A stretch of DNA of 64,000 nucleotides from positions 496,001 through 560,000 of the forward strand of contig NZ_JAAZQD010000003.1 in NCBI RefSeq assembly GCF_012395255.1, written 5' to 3'. The notes below the pieces were generated by a model that had not been told where the DNA came from, ran no database searches, and saw only the letters and a program-made list of their open reading frames with translations. Made by a program: the position numbers and the translations under genes. Source of the stretch: Oleiagrimonas citrea. GTDB taxonomy: Bacteria > Pseudomonadota > Gammaproteobacteria > Xanthomonadales > Rhodanobacteraceae. Positions 38,634 through 48,623 of this stretch are shown here, piece by piece. Position 1 is the first letter of the stretch. Each line of letters starts with the position of its first letter.

Positions 38634-39326
38634 ATGATTCGCCGTCTGCCGCGCTGGGTCTGGTTCGGGGGCACGCTGCTGGCGCTGCTGGCCGGCATGG
38701 TCAATGCCGTCGGCTATCTCAGCTTCGATCACCAGGCGGTCACGCACATGACCGGCACGACGACGCTGGTCGGCGTCAGTGCGGTGGAAGGCAATCATGC
38801 CGGCCTGATTCGCTACCTGGGCGCCATGCTGGCATTTCTGACGGGCGCGGCGACCAGCGGCATGATCGTGCGCGACACATCACTGCAACTCGGACAGCGC
38901 TATGGCGTCGCACTGGTGATCGAGTCGCTGCTGCTGTTCGCCGCGGTGCCCCTGATCCATGCACACGCAAATGCGGGGTTATGGGTCGCTGCAGCGGCCT
39001 GCGGACTGCAGAACGCGATGGTCACCACGTTCAGCGGCGCCGTGGTGCGGACCACGCACGTCACCGGGATTCTCACCGACCTCGGCTTGCTGATCGGCCA
39101 TCGTCTGCGCGGATTGGCGATCGACAATCGCCGGTTGCGTCTTTACCTGCTGTTGTTCGGGGGCTTTCTCAGCGGTGGTTTCGTGGGCGCGTATGCATTC
39201 GGTTTCTGGCGCGAGCGGACGCTTTTTTTGCCGGCAGTCCTCGCGGCGCTGATCGGGTTCGGTTACATCCTCCACCGTCGTCGCAGTCTTCGCGCTGCAC
39301 GCAGACCGAAGATCTCCAAACGCTGA
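38634..39326 (+). CDS. DUF1275 (YoaK-type) membrane protein
   Basis: 230 residues, about six hydrophobic segments. The N-terminal ALLAGMVNAVGYLSFDHQAVTHMTGTTT and the central AAACGLQNAMVTTFSGAVVRTTHVTGILTDLG are the family signature stretches. The function is unknown. It follows lolA by 33 nt and converges with the diguanylate cyclase gene, with 10 nt between the stops. Confidence 0.88.
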   Translation: MIRRLPRWVWFGGTLLALLAGMVNAVGYLSFDHQAVTHMTGTTTLVGVSAVEGNHAGLIRYLGAMLAFLTGAATSGMIVRDTSLQLGQRYGVALVIESLLLFAAVPLIHAHANAGLWVAAAACGLQNAMVTTFSGAVVRTTHVTGILTDLGLLIGHRLRGLAIDNRRLRLYLLLFGGFLSGGFVGAYAFGFWRERTLFLPAVLAALIGFGYILHRRRSLRAARRPKISKR

Positions 39327-39336
39327 AAGCGACTCG

Positions 39337-42300
39337 TCAGGAGGCGGCCTTGCAGCGATTGCGGCCGCTGTCCTTGGCTGCATAGAGCGCTGCATCGGCC
39401 CGTGAAATCCACTGCTGCAGCGACTCGCCTTCGCGCAGCGCCGCGACACCGATGCTGACGGTCACGGTGATCTTGCTTCGCTGGTGGTGAATGGATGTCT
39501 GCGCCAGCGTCTCGCGTATGCGTTCGGCCATCTGCATGCTCTGTTCCAGCGAACTGTCCGGCAGACAGATCACCAGTTCTTCGCCGCCGAAGCGAGCCGC
39601 AAGATCGGTTTCGCGGCAATGTGTACGGATTACGCTGGCGACTGCGCGGATCGCGGCGTCGCCGGCAAGGTGTCCATAGGTGTCGTTGACTTGCTTGAAC
39701 CGGTCCAGATCGAGCAGGACCATGCAGGCGTGTCCCGATTCGGCCTTCGCGCGCACTTCTTCGGCCAGTTCCAGGAAGCGGCGACGGTTGTACAGGCCGC
39801 TGAGTTCATCGGTGCCGGCGAGCTGGTCCAGACGGAGGTTCGCAGCTTGCAGGTCGCGGGTGCGTTCGTCGACCTGCTGCTGCAGCCGTTGCGCCTGACG
39901 GCGCAGATACAGCGTGCGCAGATGGACCAGCACGAAGATCAGGAGCAGCGCCAGCACCGCAATGGCCAGTCGGAATGGCAGCGTTTCGTACCAGAGCGGC
40001 CTGACCACGACCGGGAACGAAGTCGTTACGACATGGGGGTACATGCCGTGTGTCCGGGCGCGCAATTGCAGGGTGTACCGGCCATGAGGGAGGTTGGTGT
40101 AGATCGCGGCTGGCGGCGTTCCCTTCGGCGTGTGCGTCCAGGTTTCGTCGAACCCCTGCATGCGATAGCTGTAGGCGGTTTCGCGTGGCGCATGGTAGTC
40201 CAGCAGGGCGAATTCCGCGCGCAGGCTGCGACCACTGCGGTCCACGGTCAGGGTCTGGCCGCTGTGCGGCAGTTCGGCCGGCGGCACATCGTGTCCGTTG
40301 AGCGTGGCGGCGGTGATCGACAATCGTCCCTGTGCGCCGTCATCGGATTGCACCCGCGGGCGCACTACGCTCAACCCGCCCAGTCCGCCGAACAGCAGTC
40401 GACCATCCGCCTTGGCGGCGGCGATGTAGATGTAGCTGGCGATATGCAGTCCGTCGCGAATGCCGAGATTGCGCGCATGGCCGGTATCGGGATCAATCTT
40501 CGCCAGCCCGTTGGACATGCTGACCCAGGCCGCGCCATCGTCGTCGATCAGCACGGCGTTGATCTTGTCGCTGGCCAGGCCCTGAGCCTGATTGATGACA
40601 CGGAAGTGGACCGGCGCGTTCGGCCGATAGTGATCGATGACGGCCAGACCGCCGAATGTGCTCACCCAGATCCGCCCACGCGCATCGCGTGCGATACCGC
40701 CCACGTAGTTCTGCGGCAGGCTCTCGGCGTCTCCGTCGTGGTGTCGCAATGAACGAAAGCCGGTGTCCGCTCCGGCGCTCTTCGCGATGCTGATGCCGCG
40801 CGTGGTGGCATACCAGATCTCGTCGCCCACCTGCACGATCTGACGGACTGTGTCACTGGCCAGGCTATGCGGGTCGTTCGGCTGATGCATGAAGTGTGTC
40901 AGCCGACCGTTGCGAAAATCGTAGCGGTAGACACCTTCGTAAGTGCCGATCAGCAGATAGCGGCCGGCACGCAGCAGCGTCAGTACCGGTTTGTTGTCGA
41001 GCTCCGGCAGTACGGAATCGTGCACGGCGAACGTCTTCGGATCGATGCGTGCCATGCCCTGGGAACCGACCCAGATGCTTCCATCCGGTCCCTCCGCGAA
41101 GGCCTGCACGTCGCGATGCGCCTGACTGCCTCCGAGATGCAGGTGGCGAAGATGCTCGCGGTCCGCGGGGATGAGATCGATCTTGCCCATACCCAGGCCG
41201 AGCCATACCCGGTTCTGGTTGTCGACATAGATGCCGTGGACGTTGGGGTCCGCCAGTGCACGGGGTTGAAGCGGCGACGAAAGAACCGCGAAAGCGGTGC
41301 GCGCATGTCCGTTGCTCCGCGCCACGCCGAGGTCGGTCGCGACCCAGCGATTGCCGGTCGCGTCCTCCAGCAGTCCGCGCACGGTGTTGCCAGGCAGGGA
41401 AGAGGCGCGTGCGGGGTCGTGATCGATATGCTGGCTGGTGGCCGCGCCTACGCGATAAGCGACAATGCCGGCGCCATCGGTGCCGATCCACATCGTGCCG
41501 TCGTCGGTTTCGAGCATGGCGCGTACGGTCGGGCGGCGTGCGCCGGCATCGTAGCCGCTGAAATCGGGAACGGGGTGCCAGCGTCCACTACGGTCGCGGT
41601 AGACCGCGCCGGACTGCCCGCTGCCTGCCCAGATGCGACCTTCGCGGTCCTCGGTGATCGACCAGATCTGATCGTCGAGCACGGTCGTCGAGACGGCATC
41701 GTCGTTCGCGCTTGGCCGCACGAACTTGCGCGTGCCGGCCATGCGTTCGAACAGTCCCCGGTCGTTGCCGACCCAGAGGTTTCCGGCACGGTCCTCGAAT
41801 ACGCTGAAGTTGCGCGGCGCCAAACGCTTGCCGAGCGGGACGTGACGAATCGTATCGGTATGGGTGTCGAGGCGGTCCACGCCGCGATCGGTGGCGATCC
41901 AGACGATGCCGTCCCGGCCCTGCGAGAGGTCGTAGATCTTGGCGTCGGAGGTGCCGTTCGGACCGATCGGGTAGGTGTGGAACGCATTGGTGGCGGGATC
42001 GAAAACGGCCAGGCCGCCGGCGTTGGTGCCGACCAGGATGCGTCCATCGGGCAGCGCGAGCAGGCTGCGCACGTAGCTGTCCGGAAGCGCCGACGCCTTC
42101 TTTCCGTCGGTATCGAAACGTTGCATCCGGTAACCGTCGTAGCGCACCAGCCCACCCATGGTGCCGATCCATATCAGTCCGTTGCGATCCTGGGCGACGG
42201 CAGTGGTCACCGAATGCGGCAGGCCCTCGTCGATGCCGATATGGGTGAACCAGGGCGTATCGAAGGCCGACCAGGACGCGGCAGGCGCCGCCATCGCCAT

Positions 42301-42369
42301 GCCGGCACGGCACAGCAACAGCCAGCCGGTCAGGGCCAGCAGGAGAAATGTGCGCATGGGGGAATTCAT
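39337..42369 (-). CDS. Two-component-propeller sensor diguanylate cyclase
   Basis: 1010 residues. A signal sequence (to about residue 28) is followed by two seven-bladed Reg_prop propellers (about 30-690) rich in GLIWIGT, NLWVGNDRG and RIWVSTFGG blades, then a YYY domain (YSYRMQGFDETW), one membrane segment (about 800-820) and a coiled coil. The C-terminal GGDEF domain has the active site GGEEL (normally GGEEF or GGDEF) and the inhibitory I-site RETD five residues upstream. It should sense a periplasmic ligand and make c-di-GMP. I chose ATG 42369; a second ATG lies four codons on. Confidence 0.88.
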   Translation of the reverse strand: MNSPMRTFLLLALTGWLLLCRAGMAMAAPAASWSAFDTPWFTHIGIDEGLPHSVTTAVAQDRNGLIWIGTMGGLVRYDGYRMQRFDTDGKKASALPDSYVRSLLALPDGRILVGTNAGGLAVFDPATNAFHTYPIGPNGTSDAKIYDLSQGRDGIVWIATDRGVDRLDTHTDTIRHVPLGKRLAPRNFSVFEDRAGNLWVGNDRGLFERMAGTRKFVRPSANDDAVSTTVLDDQIWSITEDREGRIWAGSGQSGAVYRDRSGRWHPVPDFSGYDAGARRPTVRAMLETDDGTMWIGTDGAGIVAYRVGAATSQHIDHDPARASSLPGNTVRGLLEDATGNRWVATDLGVARSNGHARTAFAVLSSPLQPRALADPNVHGIYVDNQNRVWLGLGMGKIDLIPADREHLRHLHLGGSQAHRDVQAFAEGPDGSIWVGSQGMARIDPKTFAVHDSVLPELDNKPVLTLLRAGRYLLIGTYEGVYRYDFRNGRLTHFMHQPNDPHSLASDTVRQIVQVGDEIWYATTRGISIAKSAGADTGFRSLRHHDGDAESLPQNYVGGIARDARGRIWVSTFGGLAVIDHYRPNAPVHFRVINQAQGLASDKINAVLIDDDGAAWVSMSNGLAKIDPDTGHARNLGIRDGLHIASYIYIAAAKADGRLLFGGLGGLSVVRPRVQSDDGAQGRLSITAATLNGHDVPPAELPHSGQTLTVDRSGRSLRAEFALLDYHAPRETAYSYRMQGFDETWTHTPKGTPPAAIYTNLPHGRYTLQLRARTHGMYPHVVTTSFPVVVRPLWYETLPFRLAIAVLALLLIFVLVHLRTLYLRRQAQRLQQQVDERTRDLQAANLRLDQLAGTDELSGLYNRRRFLELAEEVRAKAESGHACMVLLDLDRFKQVNDTYGHLAGDAAIRAVASVIRTHCRETDLAARFGGEELVICLPDSSLEQSMQMAERIRETLAQTSIHHQRSKITVTVSIGVAALREGESLQQWISRADAALYAAKDSGRNRCKAAS

Positions 42370-42647
42370 GCTGCGCCCATGTGCGAACAACAGGCGCGAA
42401 CGCGGGTTGTATCGGCCTTCAAGCGAATGAATCCCCGGCTTTCTTGACGAATCGAGTCCCCGCATCATACAGGGGCGAGGGCGCGCCCACACTGTCTGTG
42501 CCATGGCCTACAGGCCGTGTTGAGCGAACGCGTAAGGTGCGCTCGTCTTCGCGGCGAAGACGTCAGGGGGCTGAGCGATGACGATCAATGACATCTTCGG
42601 ACACGCGGATGGTCGCGGTGCTGCGGTCGAATCTCTATGATGCCGCC

Positions 42648-43985
42648 ATGGTGCAGCACAAAACGCCCTCGATGCCGGGCCTGTTCGCCGAGCCGGAAGG
42701 CCTCAAACCCCTGGCCGAACGCATGCGGCCGCGTTCCCTGGACGAGATCGTCGGCCAGCGTCGTCTGGTGGGCAGCGACAGCGTGCTGCGGCGAGCTCTG
42801 GAAGAGGGGCGCGTGCACTCCATGGTGCTGTGGGGGCCGCCAGGGTGTGGCAAGACCACGCTGGCGCTGCTGGTGGCGAAATACGCCGATGCCGAATTCC
42901 GCGCCATTTCCGCAGTACTTTCCGGTCTTCCGGACGTGCGCAAGGCGCTGGCCGAGGCCGAGGGCCATTTCGCGCAGGGGCGCCGGACGGTGCTGTTTGT
43001 CGACGAGGTCCATCGTTTCAACAAGGCGCAGCAGGACGCTTTCCTGCCGCATATCGAGAAGGGCGTGATCCTGTTTGTCGGCGCGACCACCGAGAATCCG
43101 TCCTTCGAGCTGAACTCGGCACTGCTGTCGCGTTGCCGCGTGCATGTGCTGGAAGCGGTCGCGCAGGACGACATCGTGCAGGCGCTTCGGCACGCGTTGG
43201 ACGACGAGGAACGTGGCCTCGGCACGCAAGCGCTCGACGTCGAGGACGACGCGCTGCGGATGATCGCGCAGGCTGCGGATGGCGATGTGCGTCGCGCGCT
43301 GACCCTGCTCGAGATCGCCGCCGAACTGGCCGAGGACGGTCGCATCGGGGACGCCACGCTGAAACAGGTGCTGGCCGATCGCACGCGTCGTTTCGACAAG
43401 GGCGGCGAGCAGTTCTACGACCAGATTTCGGCGTTGCACAAATCGGTGCGCAGCTCTGACCCGGACGCGGCCGTGTACTGGCTCACGCGCATGCTCGACG
43501 GCGGCTGCGACCGCAGCTATCTGGCCCGGCGCATGACGCGCATGGCGGTCGAGGACGTCGGTCTGGCCGATCCGCGCGCCTGGCGCATGGCGCTGGATGC
43601 GTGGGATACCTACGAACGTCTGGGCACGCCGGAGGGCGAGCTGGGGCTGGCGCAACTGGCGATCTACCTGGCCATCGCGCCGAAGAGCAATGCGGCCTAC
43701 AAGGCCTACAACCAGGCGCGCGCCGCGGTGGGGGAAACCGGCACGCTGGAAGTGCCGATGCATCTGCGCAACGCGCCGACCAAGCTGATGAAGGGGCTCG
43801 GTTACGGCAAGAACTATCAGTACGACCACGATGCCGAGGGCGGCGTGGCGCTGGATCAGCAGTGCCTGCCCGATGCGCTGGACGGGACGGCCTTCTATGA
43901 GCCGGTCGAGCGCGGGCTGGAAATCAAGGTCAAGGAACGGCTGGATGCGCTGCGCGAGGCGCGGCGCAAGGCGCGCGGCGGCTGA
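42648..43985 (+). CDS. rarA: Replication-associated recombination protein RarA
   Basis: AAA+ ATPase related to clamp loaders, acting at stalled forks. 445 residues. Walker A GPPGCGKTT (63-71), Walker B VLFVDEVHRF, sensor 1 GATTENPSF and the C-terminal MRMAVEDVGLADPRA-type segment (here RMTRMAVEDVG) and YLAIAPKSNAAYKAY are present. ATG 42648 gives a length equal to E. coli RarA (447). TATGAT at 42636-42641 stands so close that the message may be leaderless. It converges with the DUF3047 gene. Confidence 0.94.
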   Translation: MVQHKTPSMPGLFAEPEGLKPLAERMRPRSLDEIVGQRRLVGSDSVLRRALEEGRVHSMVLWGPPGCGKTTLALLVAKYADAEFRAISAVLSGLPDVRKALAEAEGHFAQGRRTVLFVDEVHRFNKAQQDAFLPHIEKGVILFVGATTENPSFELNSALLSRCRVHVLEAVAQDDIVQALRHALDDEERGLGTQALDVEDDALRMIAQAADGDVRRALTLLEIAAELAEDGRIGDATLKQVLADRTRRFDKGGEQFYDQISALHKSVRSSDPDAAVYWLTRMLDGGCDRSYLARRMTRMAVEDVGLADPRAWRMALDAWDTYERLGTPEGELGLAQLAIYLAIAPKSNAAYKAYNQARAAVGETGTLEVPMHLRNAPTKLMKGLGYGKNYQYDHDAEGGVALDQQCLPDALDGTAFYEPVERGLEIKVKERLDALREARRKARGG

Positions 43986-44003
43986 CTGCCGTCACCGAAA
44001 CGG

Positions 44004-44762
44004 TCAGGGCGCGTTTCCCGCTCGCGCCGCTGTCGATGCGTTCCGGGTGGCATCGGGGGTCAGGGTGATGTCGCCAAACCAAGCGTGCGCGTTGCCGCCG
44101 GTGTTGTCCGAATCCGCGGCCAGCGCAATGCCTGTGATGGGCGGGGCCTTGTGCCCGAACGCCGCGCGGAAGTCCGCAGCGAGGTCGCGCGTCTCGGGCT
44201 GCCAAGCCCCGGCATGGCGATTGCCGCTCTGCAGCACGATCGTGCGCACACCGCTGAAGAACGGACTGGGTGCAATGGTGCCGACGGCATGGCGGTTGTC
44301 CCACACATAGCACAGCGCGGCGGTGGGCAGTGGATGGCCCAGGACATGCTCGGCCAGGCTGAGTTTCATGCGCTGATACAGCGAGAGGCTGCTTCGCGGC
44401 ACGGCGAAGAACACGTATACGCGCGCGGCGGAGTCATCGCCGGAGCGCCGCGTCATGTCGGCGGCGGCGACGCTGTGGTCGACCTTCCAGCGCCAGCTCA
44501 AAAGGGTGGAGGCGGGCAGATCGAGTTTGTGGGCGACGGCGGCGGCATTCTTGTCGGTGTCGATGCTGAGTACAGTTTTTCCGTTCTCCCGCATCAGCGT
44601 GGTCGGCGCGGCCGGACGATGCCGCGACATGGCGTAATCGCGCCATCCCGAGGGAAGCGCTGTGCCGGGTGCATCGGTGGAGAAGCGCAGGGCGGCGCCG
44701 GCATGGGGCGCGGGAGTCAGTGCGACCGACGTGCCAAGCAGCAGGGAAAACAGGATCTTCAA
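44004..44762 (-). CDS. DUF3047 exported protein
   Basis: 252 residues with a signal peptide (MKILFSLLLGTSVALTPAPHAGA). The core LLSWRWKVDHSVAAADMTRRSGDDSAARVYVFF and ALCYVWDN are hallmarks of DUF3047, a family of unknown function. It is predicted periplasmic. It is transcribed divergently from serS and converges with rarA. Confidence 0.82.
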   Translation of the reverse strand: MKILFSLLLGTSVALTPAPHAGAALRFSTDAPGTALPSGWRDYAMSRHRPAAPTTLMRENGKTVLSIDTDKNAAAVAHKLDLPASTLLSWRWKVDHSVAAADMTRRSGDDSAARVYVFFAVPRSSLSLYQRMKLSLAEHVLGHPLPTAALCYVWDNRHAVGTIAPSPFFSGVRTIVLQSGNRHAGAWQPETRDLAADFRAAFGHKAPPITGIALAADSDNTGGNAHAWFGDITLTPDATRNASTAARAGNAP

Positions 44763-44903
44763 GCGTTTCTCCGGGAGGATGCGTGGGTTCGCGCCGAATC
44801 GTGCGGTTGGGTGACTGCCCCCTCATCGTGCCGGCTGGCGCGTGCATGCGCGGTGAATGGTAACGCGGCCATCGCCGTGACGACTTTTTGCAGCGCGCAA
44901 GGT

Positions 44904-44933
44904 TTGCGCGATCCCTTGGCCTGCCGCGATAAT
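44904..44933 (+). promoter_or_regulatory. Candidate serS promoter
   Basis: TTGCGC (44904-44909), 18-bp spacer, GATAAT (44928-44933), about 30 nt before the serS ATG at 44966. The same -35 and spacing occur before the cold-shock gene. Confidence 0.5.
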
Positions 44934-44950
44934 CGTCGTTCCTGCGATAG

Positions 44951-46243
<1,293 letters not shown>

Positions 46244-46258
46244 GTCAAAGAAGAAATC

Positions 46259-46630
46259 ATGGAGACCAAGGATCGCTGGCAGCAGGGATTGGCTATTGCG
46301 GAGCTGGCGGTCATGATCGCGGGCATCCTGCTGTATTCGCAGCTCTGTGGATTCGCGCAGCCGTGGCAGTTCCTCGGTTTTCTGGTCGGCCTGGGGATTC
46401 TGGCGCTCTGGGTGCGTCTTTCGCGGGTCAAGCTTCGGCGTCAGCTCGCGGTCGTGCTGCTCCTCGCGGCATATGCATCGTTCGTGCCGATGCTGCTCGG
46501 CGGGGAAGTCTCGCGCCGGGTGTTTTTCTTCGGCATGATGCTGCCGACGACGGTGTTCGGCGCAGCGATCTACTTCGGCGCCTTGCGCAGGGTACAGCGC
46601 AAGCGCCCGCTGGGGCCGCCGAACGACTGA
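46259..46630 (+). CDS. Small four-helix membrane protein, unknown
   Basis: 123 residues with four hydrophobic segments (about 10-28, 36-53, 62-81, 87-107) and a basic C-terminus (RRVQRKRPLGPPND). I do not recognise a family. It starts 15 nt after serS, so it is probably co-transcribed with it. The ATG follows AAGAAA. Confidence 0.7.
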   Translation: METKDRWQQGLAIAELAVMIAGILLYSQLCGFAQPWQFLGFLVGLGILALWVRLSRVKLRRQLAVVLLLAAYASFVPMLLGGEVSRRVFFFGMMLPTTVFGAAIYFGALRRVQRKRPLGPPND

Positions 46631-46702
46631 TCGGCACAGGCCGATGTTTCGGCCCGGCATCGCATGACATATGAAGTCGTGCGATGCCTCGACAATGCAA
46701 AC

Positions 46703-46792
46703 GGTGAGGTGGCCGAGCGGTTTAAGGCACCGGTCTTGAAAACCGGCGTGGTAGCGATACCACCGTGGGTTCGAATCCCACCCTCACCGCCA
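46703..46792 (+). tRNA. tRNA-Ser (anticodon UGA)
   Basis: Class II cloverleaf. The acceptor stem GGTGAGG/CCTCACC, anticodon stem CCGGT/ACCGG with loop CTTGAAA (anticodon TGA at 46737-46739), a long variable arm CGTGGTAGCGATACCACC and T-arm GTGGG-TTCGAAT-CCCAC are all seen. Discriminator G and encoded CCA end it. Confidence 0.97.
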
Positions 46793-46834
46793 TCGATGCA
46801 AGTCGCTGATTGCCTGTCTCGAAAGGAACGCATG

Positions 46835-46867
46835 AAAAAGCCGCGGCGGACATGGGGCCGCCACGGC
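46835..46867 (-). terminator. Intrinsic terminator of azoR
   Basis: Read on -, GCCGTGGCGG pairs with CCGCCGCGGC (ten pairs, one T-G) around an 8-base loop and is followed by TTTTT. It lies 26 nt after the azoR stop and between azoR and the tRNA gene. Confidence 0.88.
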
Positions 46868-46892
46868 GAGGCACGTGTGTTTGCAGCCAGAA

Positions 46893-47474
46893 TCAGGCCG
46901 CGCGGCGCGTGAGGCCGTGAATGGTGTTGCGGGCCTGCTCGAGGGCCTTCTGTTTCTGTTCCGGTCCCATGGCAATGCCTTCGGCACGCACGATGTCGAT
47001 GTCGGTGATACCGATGAAGCCCAGGAAGCCGCGCAGATAGTTTTCCTGGAAGTCCATGGCGGCGGCAGGGCCTTCGCTGTAGATGCCACCTCGCGAGGAC
47101 GCGATGATGACGCGCTTGCCGCCGGCCAGTCCTTCGGGGCCGTTTTCGGTATAGCGAAACACCTTGCCGGGTACCGCGATGCGGTCGATCCACGCCTTGA
47201 GCTGGGTGGTGATGCCGAAGTTGTACATCGGTGCACCCATCACCACGATATCCGCGTCGAGGAATTCGTCGAGAATCTCTTCGCCCAGCGAACTCGGTTC
47301 GCGGCTGACATCCACCACTGGCTGCCAATGCGGGATCGGGTCGGCGGCCAGGTCGCGGTAGACGATGTTGGCGTCGGGATGGGTGTCGCGAAGGCTGGCC
47401 ACGATGTCCGCTGTCAGTTGGCGGCTTACCGAATTTGCGCCGAGGGCGCTGGCGTCCAGATGCAGAATGTTCAT
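46893..47474 (-). CDS. azoR: FMN-dependent NADH-azoreductase
   Basis: Flavodoxin-like quinone/azo reductase, 193 residues. The FMN phosphate region is LHLDASALGANSVSRQL; GAPMYNFGITTQLKAWIDRIAVPGKVFRY and ASSRGGIYSEGP are family signatures. Such enzymes detoxify quinones and azo dyes. The ATG at 47474 begins the first strand. It is divergent from a LysR gene 109 bp away, which probably regulates it, and ends at its own terminator. Confidence 0.93.
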   Translation of the reverse strand: MNILHLDASALGANSVSRQLTADIVASLRDTHPDANIVYRDLAADPIPHWQPVVDVSREPSSLGEEILDEFLDADIVVMGAPMYNFGITTQLKAWIDRIAVPGKVFRYTENGPEGLAGGKRVIIASSRGGIYSEGPAAAMDFQENYLRGFLGFIGITDIDIVRAEGIAMGPEQKQKALEQARNTIHGLTRRAA

Positions 47475-47551
47475 GGAATGACTCCGAGAGGAAGTGGGTT
47501 CTATCTGCGAACTATTCTGGTATCTGGACAATGACTCCGGAAGAGGGCATA

Positions 47552-47567
47552 AACGAACATATCGTTC
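47552..47567. promoter_or_regulatory. Candidate LysR operator between azoR and its regulator
   Basis: AACGA-ACATA-TCGTT (47552-47566), with GAAC and GTTC nested within it. This is a dyad of the size expected for a LysR-type box, 17 nt before the regulator start and 77 nt from azoR. Confidence 0.45.
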
Positions 47568-47583
47568 ATCAAGGAGAACAGTC

Positions 47584-48543
47584 GTGGAAGACCGCGACGG
47601 TGCACTGCACGACCTCAACGACCTGTATTTCTTCGCCGCGGTCGTCGAGCATGGCGGTTTTTCGGCCGCCGGGCGCGCATTGGGGATACCCAAGTCGCGC
47701 CTGAGCAAGCGAGTGTCGCAACTGGAGGATCGGCTGGGTGTGCGTCTGCTGCAGCGGACCACCCGCCGCTTCGTGGTCACCGAGGTCGGCGAGCGCTTCC
47801 ACGCGCATTGCCGCGCGGTGTTGGAAGAGGCTCAGGCGGCGCAGGACGCCATCGACGAACTGCGCAGCGAGCCGCGCGGCGTCGTGCGCGTGACCTGTCC
47901 GATCTCGCTGTCGCAGACGGTGATGGCGAAACTGCTTCCCGAATTCATGAACCAGTATCCGAAGGTCCAGGTTCGCCTGATCTCCACGGATCGCCGGGTG
48001 GACCTGATTGGCGAGGGCATCGACATTGCCGTCCGCGTGCGTGCCAAGCTGGACACTGATGCGACGCTGGTGATGCGCACGTTCGGCGAGTCGCGCATGC
48101 TGGCCGTGGCCAGCCCGAAACTGCTCGATGAGCTGGGGCGTCCGCAGCGTGCGATGGATCTGTCGAAGCTGCCCGCATTGTCGCCGTTCGAGCATGATGC
48201 GCCGCAAGTCTGGCCGTTGACGGACGGCAGCGGAGCGAGTATCGACGTGCCTATGCAGGCGCGACTGATCACCGGCGAATTCTCGGTCCTGCTCGCGGCA
48301 GCTTGCGCCGGCATGGGCGTGACCATTCTGCCGGAGTGGATCGTGGCACCGGCCATGGCTCGCGGCGAACTGGAAGCCGTGCTGCCGGGCATGGGCACCG
48401 TGCCCGGCACCATGCATTTCGTCTATTCCAGTCGACGCGGGCTGCTTCCGGGCGTGCGTGCGCTGGTCGATTATCTTGCCGAACGTCTGCCCAAGGCGGC
48501 CGAGCAGAACCACATGGACTGCCGCAAGATGCGCGCCGGATAG
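47584..48543 (+). CDS. LysR-family regulator divergent from azoR
   Basis: 319 residues. The N-terminal winged helix-turn-helix (about 8-67) has YFFAAVVEHGGFSAAGRALGIPKSRLSKRVSQLEDRLGVRLLQRTTR, and the effector domain begins VRVTCPISLSQTVMAKLLPEF. It resembles the CrgA/QsrR-like group that controls quinone or azo reductases. The start is GTG at 47584, chosen because AAGGAG lies 7 nt upstream. It is expected to repress or activate azoR from the shared region. Confidence 0.9.
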   Translation: MEDRDGALHDLNDLYFFAAVVEHGGFSAAGRALGIPKSRLSKRVSQLEDRLGVRLLQRTTRRFVVTEVGERFHAHCRAVLEEAQAAQDAIDELRSEPRGVVRVTCPISLSQTVMAKLLPEFMNQYPKVQVRLISTDRRVDLIGEGIDIAVRVRAKLDTDATLVMRTFGESRMLAVASPKLLDELGRPQRAMDLSKLPALSPFEHDAPQVWPLTDGSGASIDVPMQARLITGEFSVLLAAACAGMGVTILPEWIVAPAMARGELEAVLPGMGTVPGTMHFVYSSRRGLLPGVRALVDYLAERLPKAAEQNHMDCRKMRAG

Positions 48544-48623
48544 GGCGTACGGAGCGTCCTTCGGCATACGGGACGCATGCTAGTATCGATAGCATTTCGG
48601 TCCTTCGCAGAGACGTTCAGCGC

